From positions 62,001 to 126,000 of the forward strand of contig CBJLMB010000014.1 in the NCBI GenBank assembly GCA_966424055.1: a stretch of DNA of 64,000 bases, given 5' to 3'. The notes beneath the pieces were generated by a model. The model did no database searches, was not told the DNA's origin, and was given only the letters and a program-made list of their open reading frames with translations. Shown in pieces: positions 9,469-17,764 of this stretch. Within the stretch, counting starts at the first letter, position 1. Every line of letters starts with the position of its first letter. Source of the DNA: Deminuibacter sp966424055. GTDB taxonomy: Bacteria; Bacteroidota; Bacteroidia; Chitinophagales; Chitinophagaceae. The translations under genes were made by a program, and so were the position numbers.

Positions 9469-9476
9469 CAAACGTA
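9469..9476 (-). promoter_or_regulatory. candidate -7 element (TACGTTTG) of the methyltransferase gene
   Basis: Read on the minus strand the octamer matches TAnnTTTG exactly. It lies about 110 bases upstream of the methyltransferase start, in the AT-rich divergent region shared with the phosphoglucosamine mutase gene. Confidence 0.4.
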
Positions 9477-9558
9477 TTCCTAATATTTTATACATATTAA
9501 GCAGCTGCATACGAAAATCAATTGATTCTTTTGCTGCTTTTAATTCTGATTTTTCCTT

Positions 9559-9566
9559 TATGTTTG
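9559..9566 (+). promoter_or_regulatory. candidate -7 element (TATGTTTG) of the phosphoglucosamine mutase gene
   Basis: Exact match to TAnnTTTG, 22 bases before the ATG at 9589, giving a short leader. A TTTG is present at 9530-9533, at a longer spacing (25) than the consensus. Confidence 0.5.
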
Positions 9567-9588
9567 TCGTTACCAAATTTAGAAGAAT

Positions 9589-10971
9589 ATGCCGCTTATT
9601 AAAAGCATTTCGGGTATCAGGGGAACGATAGGAGGAAAGCCCGGTGAAACCCTGAGCCCGTTAGATGTGGTGAAGTTTACTGCCGCTTATGGTACCTGGT
9701 TGCTGCAACAGTCATTGACCAGTAAGAAAGTAGTGATAGGACGCGATGGGCGTATCAGCGGCGAAATGGTACAGCGGCTGGTGATCAGCACATTGAATGC
9801 TTTGGGTATTGATGTGATAGACCTGGATTTAAGCACAACGCCAACAGTTGAGATGGCGGTGAAATTTGAACAGGCAGCAGGCGGTATCATCCTTACCGCC
9901 AGCCATAACCCCAAAGAATGGAATGCGCTGAAACTGCTGAACAGTGAAGGTGAATTTATCAGCGCTGCCGATGGCGCTAAAATACTGGAGCTGGCCGCCA
10001 GTGATCAGTTTAGTTTTGCATCCGTAGATAAGCTGGGTTCATATACCCGCAATACAACAGCGCTGGATCAGCATATAGAAGCGGTGATCAACTACCCGCT
10101 GGTAGATATTGCTGCTATTAAAAAACGCAAGTTTAAAATTGTTATTGATGCCATCAACAGTACCGGTGCTATTGCTGTACCGGCATTGCTGCGTGCCCTG
10201 GGTGTGAAAGATATTGTAGTGCTGAATGAAGAAGTGACCGGTAAGTTCGCCCATAACCCGGAGCCGCTGCCACAGCATTTATCACAGCTTTGTAATGAAG
10301 TGAACAAACAGCAGGCCGATCTGGGCATTGCTGTTGACCCGGATGTAGACCGCCTGTGTTTTGTATGCGAAGACGGCTCTTTGTTTGGTGAAGAGTATAC
10401 ACTGGTAGCTGTTGCAGATTATGTACTGCAGCACAAAAAAGGCAATACAGTAAGCAATATGTCCTCTACCCGTGCACTGAAAGATATCACCACCAAACAG
10501 GGCGGTGAATATTTTCCCAGCGCAGTGGGCGAAGTGAATGTTGTACAGAAAATGAAAGCAGTGGATGCCGTGATCGGCGGTGAAGGCAATGGCGGTATTA
10601 TTGTACCTGACCTGCATTATGGCCGTGATGCGTTAATTGGTATCGCACTGTTTCTTACCTACCTGGCGCAGAGCAAAAAAAGTGTTAAGCAGCTGCGGGG
10701 CAATTATCCCGACTATTTTATGAGTAAAAATAAAATAGAGCTGGAAAATGGGTTTGATGTGCAGAAGATCTTTGACCAGATCAGGACCAAATACAAAAAC
10801 AATCCCATTAACACAGAAGATGGTTTGAAGATCGAGTTCGACAGTGATTGGGTGCACCTGCGTACCAGCAATACGGAGCCTATAATCCGCATTTATGCCG
10901 AAAGCAGTTTTGAAACCACTGCCGAAAACATTGCCAAACGGCTGATGCAGGATATCAGGGAGAGCATGTAA
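9589..10971 (+). CDS. glmM: phosphoglucosamine mutase
   Basis: A 460-residue enzyme of the alpha-D-phosphohexomutase superfamily, converting glucosamine-6-phosphate to glucosamine-1-phosphate for peptidoglycan and LPS precursors. The phosphoserine loop is TASHNP with Ser at about residue 105. The metal loop is DPDVDR (about residue 245), the sugar-binding loop is GEGNGG (about 327) and the C-terminal phosphate-binding loop is RTSNTEP (about 425). Length and order are normal. Some Bacteroidota homologues are described as phosphomannomutase/phosphoglucomutase, so the precise sugar is inferred. It stands alone in its transcription unit. Confidence 0.88.
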   Translation: MPLIKSISGIRGTIGGKPGETLSPLDVVKFTAAYGTWLLQQSLTSKKVVIGRDGRISGEMVQRLVISTLNALGIDVIDLDLSTTPTVEMAVKFEQAAGGIILTASHNPKEWNALKLLNSEGEFISAADGAKILELAASDQFSFASVDKLGSYTRNTTALDQHIEAVINYPLVDIAAIKKRKFKIVIDAINSTGAIAVPALLRALGVKDIVVLNEEVTGKFAHNPEPLPQHLSQLCNEVNKQQADLGIAVDPDVDRLCFVCEDGSLFGEEYTLVAVADYVLQHKKGNTVSNMSSTRALKDITTKQGGEYFPSAVGEVNVVQKMKAVDAVIGGEGNGGIIVPDLHYGRDALIGIALFLTYLAQSKKSVKQLRGNYPDYFMSKNKIELENGFDVQKIFDQIRTKYKNNPINTEDGLKIEFDSDWVHLRTSNTEPIIRIYAESSFETTAENIAKRLMQDIRESM

Positions 10972-11188
10972 ACCCGTGCCAGTAAAAAAGAAGGGTTGTC
11001 CCGCACTACAAAAGATGTATCTCGCGGAATACGCAAAAAAGCAGAAAACAAGCCGTTTTTTCATTCCACGAGCTATTGAATACGCCATTTTATCTTATAG
11101 CTGGAAGCTCACAGCCCCAGCTGTAAAATGCTGCTGGTGAACCTGTAACCTGGGTTCATAGCTTCCGGATAGCTTATTCGTTAAATCT

Positions 11189-11218
11189 GATCCCGTCTCG
11201 GCGGGATTTTTTATTTTT
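11189..11218 (+). terminator. hairpin terminator downstream of the phosphoglucosamine mutase gene
   Basis: ATCCCG and CGGGAT form a six-pair stem around TCTCGG, followed directly by a T-rich run. It is over 200 bases after the mutase stop codon. The T-run overlaps a TAnnTTTG element, so it may also separate the next promoter from read-through. Confidence 0.6.
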
Positions 11219-11219
11219 G
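11212..11219 (+). promoter_or_regulatory. candidate -7 element (TATTTTTG) of the cysteine desulfurase gene
   Basis: Exact match to TAnnTTTG, 62 bases before the ATG at 11282, immediately after the hairpin terminator. Confidence 0.45.
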
Positions 11220-11281
11220 CATTTCTTTTACCACAGCCTGCTGGCTGTCAATGTGATTTGAAGAAACGAGAACGAATTTTT

Positions 11282-12409
11282 ATGAACAGAATTTACCTGG
11301 ATAATGCGGCTACCACCCCCCTAGACCCGGCTGTACTGGAAGCGATGATGCCTTATCTTACTTCGCAATTTGGTAATCCTTCTTCTATTTATAGTTATGG
11401 ACGTGAAAGCCGGCTGGCTGTGGAGAATGCACGTAAATCGGTGGCAAAAATACTCAATGCACATCCTGCTGAAATATTCTTTACCAGTGGCGGCACGGAA
11501 AGCAGCAATACTGCGATCACCGCGGCTGTGCGCGACCTGGGCTGTACGCATATCATCACTTCCACCATCGAGCACCATGCCACCTTGCATACTGTAGAGC
11601 ACCTTTACCACAGGGGGGAAGCTGCCCTGCATTATGTAAACCTGTTACCCAATGGCCATGTGGATATGGAACACCTGGAGCGCCTGCTGGCCGGCAATGA
11701 AGGCAGAAGCCTGGTAACACTGATGCATGCCAATAATGAGATCGGCAATATGCTCGATATTCATGCGGTGGGAGAGCTGTGTAAATTATACGGCGCCATT
11801 TTTCATAGCGATACGGTACAAACCGTAGGGCATTTCCCTTTTGATCTGAGAAATACGCCCGTTCATTTTATCACCGGTGCGGGGCATAAATTTCATGGCC
11901 CTAAAGGTGTGGGTTTATTGTATGTGAATGAGAACGTGAAAATAAAACCATTTGTACATGGTGGCTCGCAGGAGCGTAATATGCGTGCAGGAACGGAAAA
12001 CCTGTATGGTATTGTAGGGTTTGCCAAAGCGCTGGAACTGGCTACGGAAAACCATGAACAGGACAGCAGCTATATCAAAAGCCTGAAAGTGTATATGATG
12101 GAACAGCTGAAAAAATACCTGAAAGGAGTGGCTTTTAACGGCGATCCGCTGGGGCGTTCTTTGTATACAGTGCTGAATGTAAGCTTTCCCAAAAGCGAAA
12201 AAAGCGAGATGATCCTGTTTAACCTCGACATTAACCATATCTGTGCTTCTGGTGGCAGTGCCTGTACCAGCGGCGCCGATGCCGGCAGCCATGTGATCAG
12301 GGCGATCAATAATAATCCCAACCAGGTGGCAGTGCGCTTTTCTTTCAGCAAGCACAATACAAAGGAAGAAATCGATGAAGTAGTGCAGAAGCTGCAGGAG
12401 CTTATCTGA
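11282..12409 (+). CDS. cysteine desulfurase (NifS/IscS family)
   Basis: A 375-residue PLP-dependent enzyme that takes sulfur from cysteine for Fe-S clusters or thio-modification of tRNA. The N-terminal YLDNAATTPLDP is typical. The PLP lysine lies in GAGHKFHGPKGVG (about Lys203). The catalytic cysteine lies in SGGSACTSG (about Cys328), in a short loop. The ATG at 11282 (MNRIYLDN) fits the family better than the upstream TTG at 11258. No IscU or SufU gene is adjacent, so its acceptor cannot be read from context. IspD follows after 55 bases on the same strand and may be co-transcribed. Confidence 0.92.
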   Translation: MNRIYLDNAATTPLDPAVLEAMMPYLTSQFGNPSSIYSYGRESRLAVENARKSVAKILNAHPAEIFFTSGGTESSNTAITAAVRDLGCTHIITSTIEHHATLHTVEHLYHRGEAALHYVNLLPNGHVDMEHLERLLAGNEGRSLVTLMHANNEIGNMLDIHAVGELCKLYGAIFHSDTVQTVGHFPFDLRNTPVHFITGAGHKFHGPKGVGLLYVNENVKIKPFVHGGSQERNMRAGTENLYGIVGFAKALELATENHEQDSSYIKSLKVYMMEQLKKYLKGVAFNGDPLGRSLYTVLNVSFPKSEKSEMILFNLDINHICASGGSACTSGADAGSHVIRAINNNPNQVAVRFSFSKHNTKEEIDEVVQKLQELI

Positions 12410-12464
12410 TGCCTGTAGCACAGAACAGGGCTGTTTTAATCAAGCATTTTATTTCAACGGATAT

Positions 12465-13133
12465 ATGAAAAAATACGCGGTGATCGTTGCAGGAGGCATG
12501 GGAGCGCGCATGGCCAGTGCTGTACCCAAACAGTTTTTGCTGCTGCATCATCAGCCGGTATTGTGGCATACACTTCGTGCTTTTATTGCTGCTTTTGAAG
12601 ATATAGAGCTGATAGTGGTACTGCCCGAAGAACACCTGGAAAAAGGAAAAGAAATAGCCGCTTCACTGCATACCAGGCAGCATATAATTTTTACAAAAGG
12701 AGGGGCCACCCGTTTTCATTCAGTACAAAACGGCTTACAGCATATCACCCGGCCGGGTATTGTGTTTGTGCACGATGGGGTGCGTTGCCTGGTATCGCCG
12801 CAGCTGATAAGGCGGTGTTATGAACAGGCTGTTGCCAAAGGAAGTGCAGTGCCTGCTATCGCAGCTACTGACAGTATCCGTATTGTGACGGATGGTGCAC
12901 ACAGGGTTGCAGACAGAGCCCTGGTTCGTATTATCCAGACACCGCAAACCTTCCGCAGTGAACTGTTGCTGCCAGCCTTTAACCAGGCTTATACTGAAGC
13001 ATTCACAGATGAAGCTACTGTAGTGGAAGCCAGCGGTCAGCCGGTTTTCCTGATAGAAGGCGAATACAACAATATTAAAATCACCCGCCCTGCGGACCTG
13101 CTGATTGCCGCACAATTGCTGGGCGAACAGTAG
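12465..13133 (+). CDS. ispD: 2-C-methyl-D-erythritol 4-phosphate cytidylyltransferase
   Basis: A 222-residue cytosolic enzyme that makes CDP-methylerythritol from MEP and CTP in the non-mevalonate isoprenoid pathway. The nucleotide-binding N-terminus (VIVAGGMGARM, then PKQFLLL) and the motifs VHDGVR and IQTPQTF are the classic IspD set. Length is normal. It lies 55 bases after the cysteine desulfurase gene and is separated from the convergent oxidoreductase gene by a perfect palindrome. Confidence 0.93.
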   Translation: MKKYAVIVAGGMGARMASAVPKQFLLLHHQPVLWHTLRAFIAAFEDIELIVVLPEEHLEKGKEIAASLHTRQHIIFTKGGATRFHSVQNGLQHITRPGIVFVHDGVRCLVSPQLIRRCYEQAVAKGSAVPAIAATDSIRIVTDGAHRVADRALVRIIQTPQTFRSELLLPAFNQAYTEAFTDEATVVEASGQPVFLIEGEYNNIKITRPADLLIAAQLLGEQ

Positions 13134-13151
13134 GCAGTGAATAAAATTTAC

Positions 13152-13185
13152 AGCCCCGGGTTTATTGATCAATAAACCCGGGGCT
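13152..13185. terminator. bidirectional terminator, perfect 34-base palindrome
   Basis: The sequence from 13152 (AGCCCCGGGTTTATTGA) to 13185 is exactly self-complementary, giving a potential 15-pair or longer stem. It lies between the convergent ispD and Gfo/Idh/MocA genes, so it would serve both. T-runs beyond it are weak. Confidence 0.75.
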
Positions 13186-13245
13186 ATTGCGTATCATAAA
13201 TATCAATATCCGGGATCTTAAAAGCGGCAGGAGGCCACAGCAGTA

Positions 13246-14220
13246 TTATACCAGGATGCTGGTATTGCTGATCTTTTCCAGTATTTTATGTGCCACTTCC
13301 ATCGCGAGGTAACCATCAATTTCGCTTACAGGTGTGGGCTTGTTCTGCACAATAGCATCCACAAAAGCGCTGAGCTCGGTTTTAATGGCATTACCGGGTT
13401 TGATTTCGGGATTGGCTATGGCAATGGTTTTTTTGCCATTGGGCGTTTCCAGGTCGAAAGAAAATACATTCTGGTCACCAGGCTGTTTCAGTTTGATGAT
13501 CTCTGTTTTCTTTTCCAGGAAATCGATACCGATATAGGCATCTTTCTGGAACAGCCTTATCTTCCGCATTTTTTTCATGCTGATGCGGCTGCTGGTTAAA
13601 TTGGCCACACAGCCGTTGTTGAATTCGATACGTACATTGGCGATATCCGGTGTATCTGTCATAACAGCCACACCGCTGGCCGAAATATTTTTTACATCGC
13701 TTTTTACCAGGCTCAGGATGATATCGATGTCGTGGATCATCAGGTCGAGTATCACGCTTACTTCCGTGCCACGGGGATTGAACTGCGCCAGCCTGTGCAC
13801 TTCGATGAACATGGGGTTCAGGTTCATGTTCTTTACGGCCTGGTAAGCGGGGTTAAATCTTTCCACATGCCCTACCTGCACTTTAATATTGGCTTCCCTG
13901 GCCATTTCCACGATCTTCTTGGCCTCTTCCATCGTATGTGCCAGCGGCTTTTCAACGAAAATATGTTTCCCTTTGCGGATGGCCATTTCGCACAATGCAA
14001 AATGGTGGTTGGTGGGTGCTACAATATCCACGGCATCCACGGCATCCAGCAGGTCTTCAGGGTTGGTATACCGGCGCAGCTGGTATTTTTCTGCCACTTC
14101 TTTTGCAGTATCTTCATTGGGATCATAAAATCCCGTCAGTTCCACACCTTCGATCTCCTTCCAGTTATTCAGATGAAATTTTCCAAGATGGCCAACGCCA
14201 AATGCACCGATTCTTAACAT
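13246..14220 (-). CDS. Gfo/Idh/MocA family oxidoreductase
   Basis: A 324-residue NAD(P)-dependent oxidoreductase. The N-terminal Rossmann domain starts with RIGAFGVGHLGKFH. The conserved EKPLAHTMEEA motif (about residue 93) carries the family lysine, and the C-terminal alpha/beta domain contains LDLMIHDIDIILSL. This family acts on sugars, UDP-sugars or biliverdin-like substrates; the specific substrate cannot be told here. It is transcribed on its own and its start faces away from the T6SS genes. Confidence 0.85.
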   Translation of the reverse strand: MLRIGAFGVGHLGKFHLNNWKEIEGVELTGFYDPNEDTAKEVAEKYQLRRYTNPEDLLDAVDAVDIVAPTNHHFALCEMAIRKGKHIFVEKPLAHTMEEAKKIVEMAREANIKVQVGHVERFNPAYQAVKNMNLNPMFIEVHRLAQFNPRGTEVSVILDLMIHDIDIILSLVKSDVKNISASGVAVMTDTPDIANVRIEFNNGCVANLTSSRISMKKMRKIRLFQKDAYIGIDFLEKKTEIIKLKQPGDQNVFSFDLETPNGKKTIAIANPEIKPGNAIKTELSAFVDAIVQNKPTPVSEIDGYLAMEVAHKILEKISNTSILV

Positions 14221-14363
14221 ACGTTCATATTAAAGAGAAGTAAAGATAGGGGATTGGGGGAGTAAGTTGCTTTGTTGCACAACTGATTCATGCAGATAAA
14301 AGGGGTTTCAGCAATGCCCGGATGCTTTATCCGCAGCAAACTGTGCGCTAAGGACTAAAAACC

Positions 14364-15296
14364 TTACAAAAAAGTGGTATGGCCGAGGATATCATTAACA
14401 GATTCTTTTTGCAACAGTACAGTTTGTTCTTCTTTTTCCAGCAGCAGGTCGATCCGTATTTCCGATTCGGCCGGCAGGCAATAACGGGTGAGCAGCTGTA
14501 CAATGGTTTCATTATGGCTGCGGGGCAGGAGGGAGGCTGCTTCCGCGGCTTTCAGGGGGCCAAATTCGATCACGATTTCATCTACTCCTTCATCAAAACT
14601 GGCGCCCGGAAACAAATCGATGCCCAGGCTGCATTCACCCAGTACGCAGGTCACAGGCGAATGGCTGGCGGTAGCCGGCAGCGGCCGGGTGTATACTTTT
14701 ACGGGCAGCTCCAATAGCAGCTGTAATATGTTTTCAAAAAAAGAAAGATTGCCCCTGGTACTGGCAATAAGCGGTATGGTGTGTAAAAATATATTGCCCT
14801 GGTGCAGGTTGAGGTAATCGAATATTTCCCATTGCGGTTTGAAAATATTGATCAGGTCTTCATAAGTATGTTTCTTGTCAACCCTGTTTTCATATATCTC
14901 TGTTACCACGCGGAGAAAATTTATTTCCGCCTCGAAAGGCAGAAAAAATTTGCGTGCATCGCGTTCTTCCTCGCGGTGTTTTTTTATCTGGTCAATAATA
15001 TCCGTGGGCCTGGTGGTGGCCGCATAGGGGGTATGCTGGTGAAAAAGTCCTTCGGGCAGCATATCGTATAAACCCTCACGGCTGCTTTTGATACAGATCA
15101 TATCCTGGAAGCCGCTTTCGGAAGTATATTTCTCTACTGAAACGATGTCTTTTGAAAAACTGCGCACACCACCGCCTACAGGCCATATAAATACCTGGTC
15201 GGCGGGGATACCTTTTTCGATCAGCTCGGCAGCCAGCACAGCCGCTTTGTAATCGGTGGAAATTTCGTTGAGGTTATAGTGTTCGATGTTATCCAT
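14364..15296 (-). CDS. tssG: type VI secretion baseplate protein TssG
   Basis: A 310-residue homologue of TssG, a baseplate wedge subunit that works with TssE, TssF and TssK. The stretch REGLYDMLPEGLFHQ near residue 70 corresponds to the conserved gp53-like motif, and GVDEIVIEFGPL and similar beta segments follow. The ATG at 15294-15296 (MDNIEHYNL) is preferred over the upstream GTG at 15347. It is transcribed divergently from tssN/tssK and is separated from tssF/tssE by two other blocks. It is the first T6SS gene in the window. Confidence 0.8.
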   Translation of the reverse strand: MDNIEHYNLNEISTDYKAAVLAAELIEKGIPADQVFIWPVGGGVRSFSKDIVSVEKYTSESGFQDMICIKSSREGLYDMLPEGLFHQHTPYAATTRPTDIIDQIKKHREEERDARKFFLPFEAEINFLRVVTEIYENRVDKKHTYEDLINIFKPQWEIFDYLNLHQGNIFLHTIPLIASTRGNLSFFENILQLLLELPVKVYTRPLPATASHSPVTCVLGECSLGIDLFPGASFDEGVDEIVIEFGPLKAAEAASLLPRSHNETIVQLLTRYCLPAESEIRIDLLLEKEEQTVLLQKESVNDILGHTTFL

Positions 15297-15635
15297 GGTA
15301 AACAGGTTCTGAACAATCCTGCACAAGGGGCCTGACGGTTGTTTCACCCTTATTGTTCATTTTATTTCTTTTCCGGGATAACCTTTTACTGTGGATCATT
15401 TAAAGGTGTATTTTCCGGGAGGGAAAACAATGGTATTGAACAGATGGGTATTTTTGGTGTCAGGTACCCGCACAAAGCGGGATGTACAGGTATCAAAAAT
15501 AGGTGATTTTACCGTAATCAAGTTACAGGCGCCGGTTGTACATTTGTTGTTCCAACATTACGTATTGGTTTGATTATTGGTGAGAAAGAGGGCAATTGAG
15601 GATCCCTTCAAAAAACTTAACGATAAGGCAGAATA
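15297..15635. other. divergent intergenic region between tssG and tssN
   Basis: About 340 bases lie between the two divergent starts. A TAnnTTTG match (TATTTTTG) on the plus strand is at 15449-15456, about 180 bases before tssN. A short frame of about 47 codons starts at 15430 but shows no recognisable features, so I do not call it a gene. Confidence 0.4.
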
Positions 15636-16526
15636 ATGGATATCAAGTCAGTTTTTACCAGCTATATTTTTTTCCCGCTGATGACGGCCATTATGGCCAT
15701 TATCATGGCGGTGCTGAATAAGAAGAACAAGATCATGAGCAACCGCCGCCTTATTGTTGCGCTGTTGCTTACCGGCCTGGTACTGGGTATTCCCGGATTG
15801 ATGGGGGCCCTGGATCTTAATTTTATGCCCTGGGGCTTTATCCTGTGCCAGCTCATTTACCTGTTACTGGGTATACTGGCGGTTTACCTGATGAGCCGTT
15901 TCAACCCCGATGCCGTTGAAAAAAAGAAAGGCATGACTTTTTTCCTGGGGTTAACCTCCTGTGTGCTGGGCGTATTCCTGTTTAAACTGGCTTTCAATTA
16001 TTTTAATGAGCTGCGTTATGGCTGGCTGGCCGGTACATCCATACTGGTGTTCCTGCTTCCCCTGGTTTTCTGGTGGACTTACATGGCAATGTTATCGATC
16101 CCGGCGGAGATCCACAATGTATGGTATTATCCTGCACAGTCATTTTATATCGACCTGGATCATCTCGATTTTGACCATCTCAAAGTACTGGAGTTGGAAT
16201 TGTATAAAACAGCCGATGATACCACACCGCTGAAAGTGAAAGTAAAAGCGCCCCCGAATATGGAATTCGGCAGCTGGTTTAAAAAATTTATTGACGACTA
16301 CAACCAGAAATTTCCCAACAGCAATATCAGTTATGCGTCTGATTCTGAAGGTGCCTATGGCTGGATATTTTACCTCAAACCTTCATTTTTCAGCCGCAAG
16401 GCCTATATCGATCCCGGCATCTCTGTAGAGCAAAACCAGATCAGGGAAAAATATACCATCTTTGCAAGAAGGGTAACAACCCTTTACCAGGAAGAAGAGG
16501 GGGAAGACAGGGTAGTGATTTTATAA
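15636..16526 (+). CDS. tssN: T6SSiii membrane protein TssN
   Basis: A 296-residue inner-membrane protein with about five transmembrane segments within residues 9-152, followed by a soluble C-terminal domain of about 140 residues. Its layout, size and position next to tssK match TssN, a Bacteroidota-specific part of the subtype iii trans-envelope complex that stands in for the TssJLM complex of other T6SSs. The assignment rests on topology and context rather than a motif. It is followed by tssK after 65 bases in the same direction. Confidence 0.75.
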   Translation: MDIKSVFTSYIFFPLMTAIMAIIMAVLNKKNKIMSNRRLIVALLLTGLVLGIPGLMGALDLNFMPWGFILCQLIYLLLGILAVYLMSRFNPDAVEKKKGMTFFLGLTSCVLGVFLFKLAFNYFNELRYGWLAGTSILVFLLPLVFWWTYMAMLSIPAEIHNVWYYPAQSFYIDLDHLDFDHLKVLELELYKTADDTTPLKVKVKAPPNMEFGSWFKKFIDDYNQKFPNSNISYASDSEGAYGWIFYLKPSFFSRKAYIDPGISVEQNQIREKYTIFARRVTTLYQEEEGEDRVVIL

Positions 16527-16591
16527 ACAATACCCTGCCAAAAGGCTTCTTTTGCGGTACCTGTTATTCAATTTGAAATAATTTGTGAATT

Positions 16592-17749
16592 ATGCTATTC
16601 CCTATTAAACACCATGCCGTGAACTGGATAGACGGCATGAAGATTTCCCGTCAGCACTTTATCGATACCGATAAACACCTGGCCGACGCGTTACGGGATA
16701 CTGCCTCTGCTTTTTTGCATAATTATGATTATGGCCTGTTGCCGCCTTTCCGCGGACAGCGGATAGCCAGTGATTTTGATATCACCGAGCGGGTGACCAA
16801 CCAGATAGAGATCAGGCTGCGCCAGTGCAATGCGCTCACTGCCGGCGGTTGCCGTATTGACCTGCCACCACTGGAATACGGCGAACAGCTGATTTACCAG
16901 TACGCATATGAAGAAGACACAGAGCAGGACAGCAATACAGCCCTGTACTATTATGTGGTGCTGGCCGTAAACCCTTTTGATAAAATACCGGTTGGCGATC
17001 CCGACCCTGCAGAAATGCCTCCCCGCCATCCTTTTGCCGGCAAACAATACCAGCTGATGGTGGTACCCGAAGCGCATATTAATTCAAACGAGCTGGGTGT
17101 GCATCACCTGGTAATAGGCCAGCTGATCAGGCAAAACGGGCGTTTCAGGGTGAACGACCAGTATATACCACCCTGTACTTCGGTTATCAGCCACCCCGCG
17201 CTTATCCGTTATTATGAACGTTTCAGCGGTTTGCTGAACGATATCCAGATCAACAGTTTCAAGATCATTGATAAAATCACCAGCCGCGATACCATCAACT
17301 CACTGGCTAAAAATGTGCGCCTGTTATGTGAAAGAATGCTCGATTTTATTGCGCAGATGTTTTATGAATACCGCAATATCGCCCACCAGCAACCACCGGT
17401 AAAAACGATCGCCTATTTCTCTAACCTGGCCCACCTGTTCTATACGGCCCTGCATTATCCGGGCGGCAGGGAAAAAGAAGAATTACTGAAATACTTTTAT
17501 GAATGGAAAGATGTAACACCCGGCAATTTTGAAGAACTGCTGGCCAAAACCATCGATATTGTGTACGATCATCACAATATCCACCAGTCACTCGACCAGG
17601 TAAATAATTTTCTGCAGGTACTGGCTGCATTGTGGAGCAAGCTGAGCAGCCTGGAATTCATCGGTCAGCGCCGCGAAAACATTGTGGTGGCCGAGCAGCA
17701 GGTGATACAGCAAACCCAGGCCAGGAAAACCTGGACACTGCTGGATTAA
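16592..17749 (+). CDS. tssK: type VI secretion baseplate protein TssK
   Basis: A 385-residue TssK homologue. TssK connects the cytoplasmic baseplate to the membrane complex. The N-terminal shell-domain signature WIDGMKISRQHFIDTDKHL is the Bacteroidota version of the family's W..GM.....HF motif. A helical middle (SFKIIDKITSRDT, residues about 225-270) and a C-terminal helical domain follow. It lies directly downstream of tssN and upstream of a convergent gene that is not part of the T6SS. Confidence 0.85.
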   Translation: MLFPIKHHAVNWIDGMKISRQHFIDTDKHLADALRDTASAFLHNYDYGLLPPFRGQRIASDFDITERVTNQIEIRLRQCNALTAGGCRIDLPPLEYGEQLIYQYAYEEDTEQDSNTALYYYVVLAVNPFDKIPVGDPDPAEMPPRHPFAGKQYQLMVVPEAHINSNELGVHHLVIGQLIRQNGRFRVNDQYIPPCTSVISHPALIRYYERFSGLLNDIQINSFKIIDKITSRDTINSLAKNVRLLCERMLDFIAQMFYEYRNIAHQQPPVKTIAYFSNLAHLFYTALHYPGGREKEELLKYFYEWKDVTPGNFEELLAKTIDIVYDHHNIHQSLDQVNNFLQVLAALWSKLSSLEFIGQRRENIVVAEQQVIQQTQARKTWTLLD

Positions 17750-17764
17750 TCTGTACCATTTTTA

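Larger units (their letters stand above)
10972..11281. other. intergenic: dispersed repeat copy B, terminator and promoter
   Basis: This 310-base gap holds a diverged copy of the dispersed repeat: CTCGCGGAATACGC at 11020-11033 and ATAGCTGGAAGCTCA at about 11097-11111. A hairpin followed by a T-run (11190-11220) and a TAnnTTTG element come next. No gene is supported in it. Confidence 0.6.

Noticed and set aside
15391..15573. Short frame between tssG and tssN
   Set aside because: It begins at GTG, has no clear signal or domain, and lies in the divergent regulatory region.
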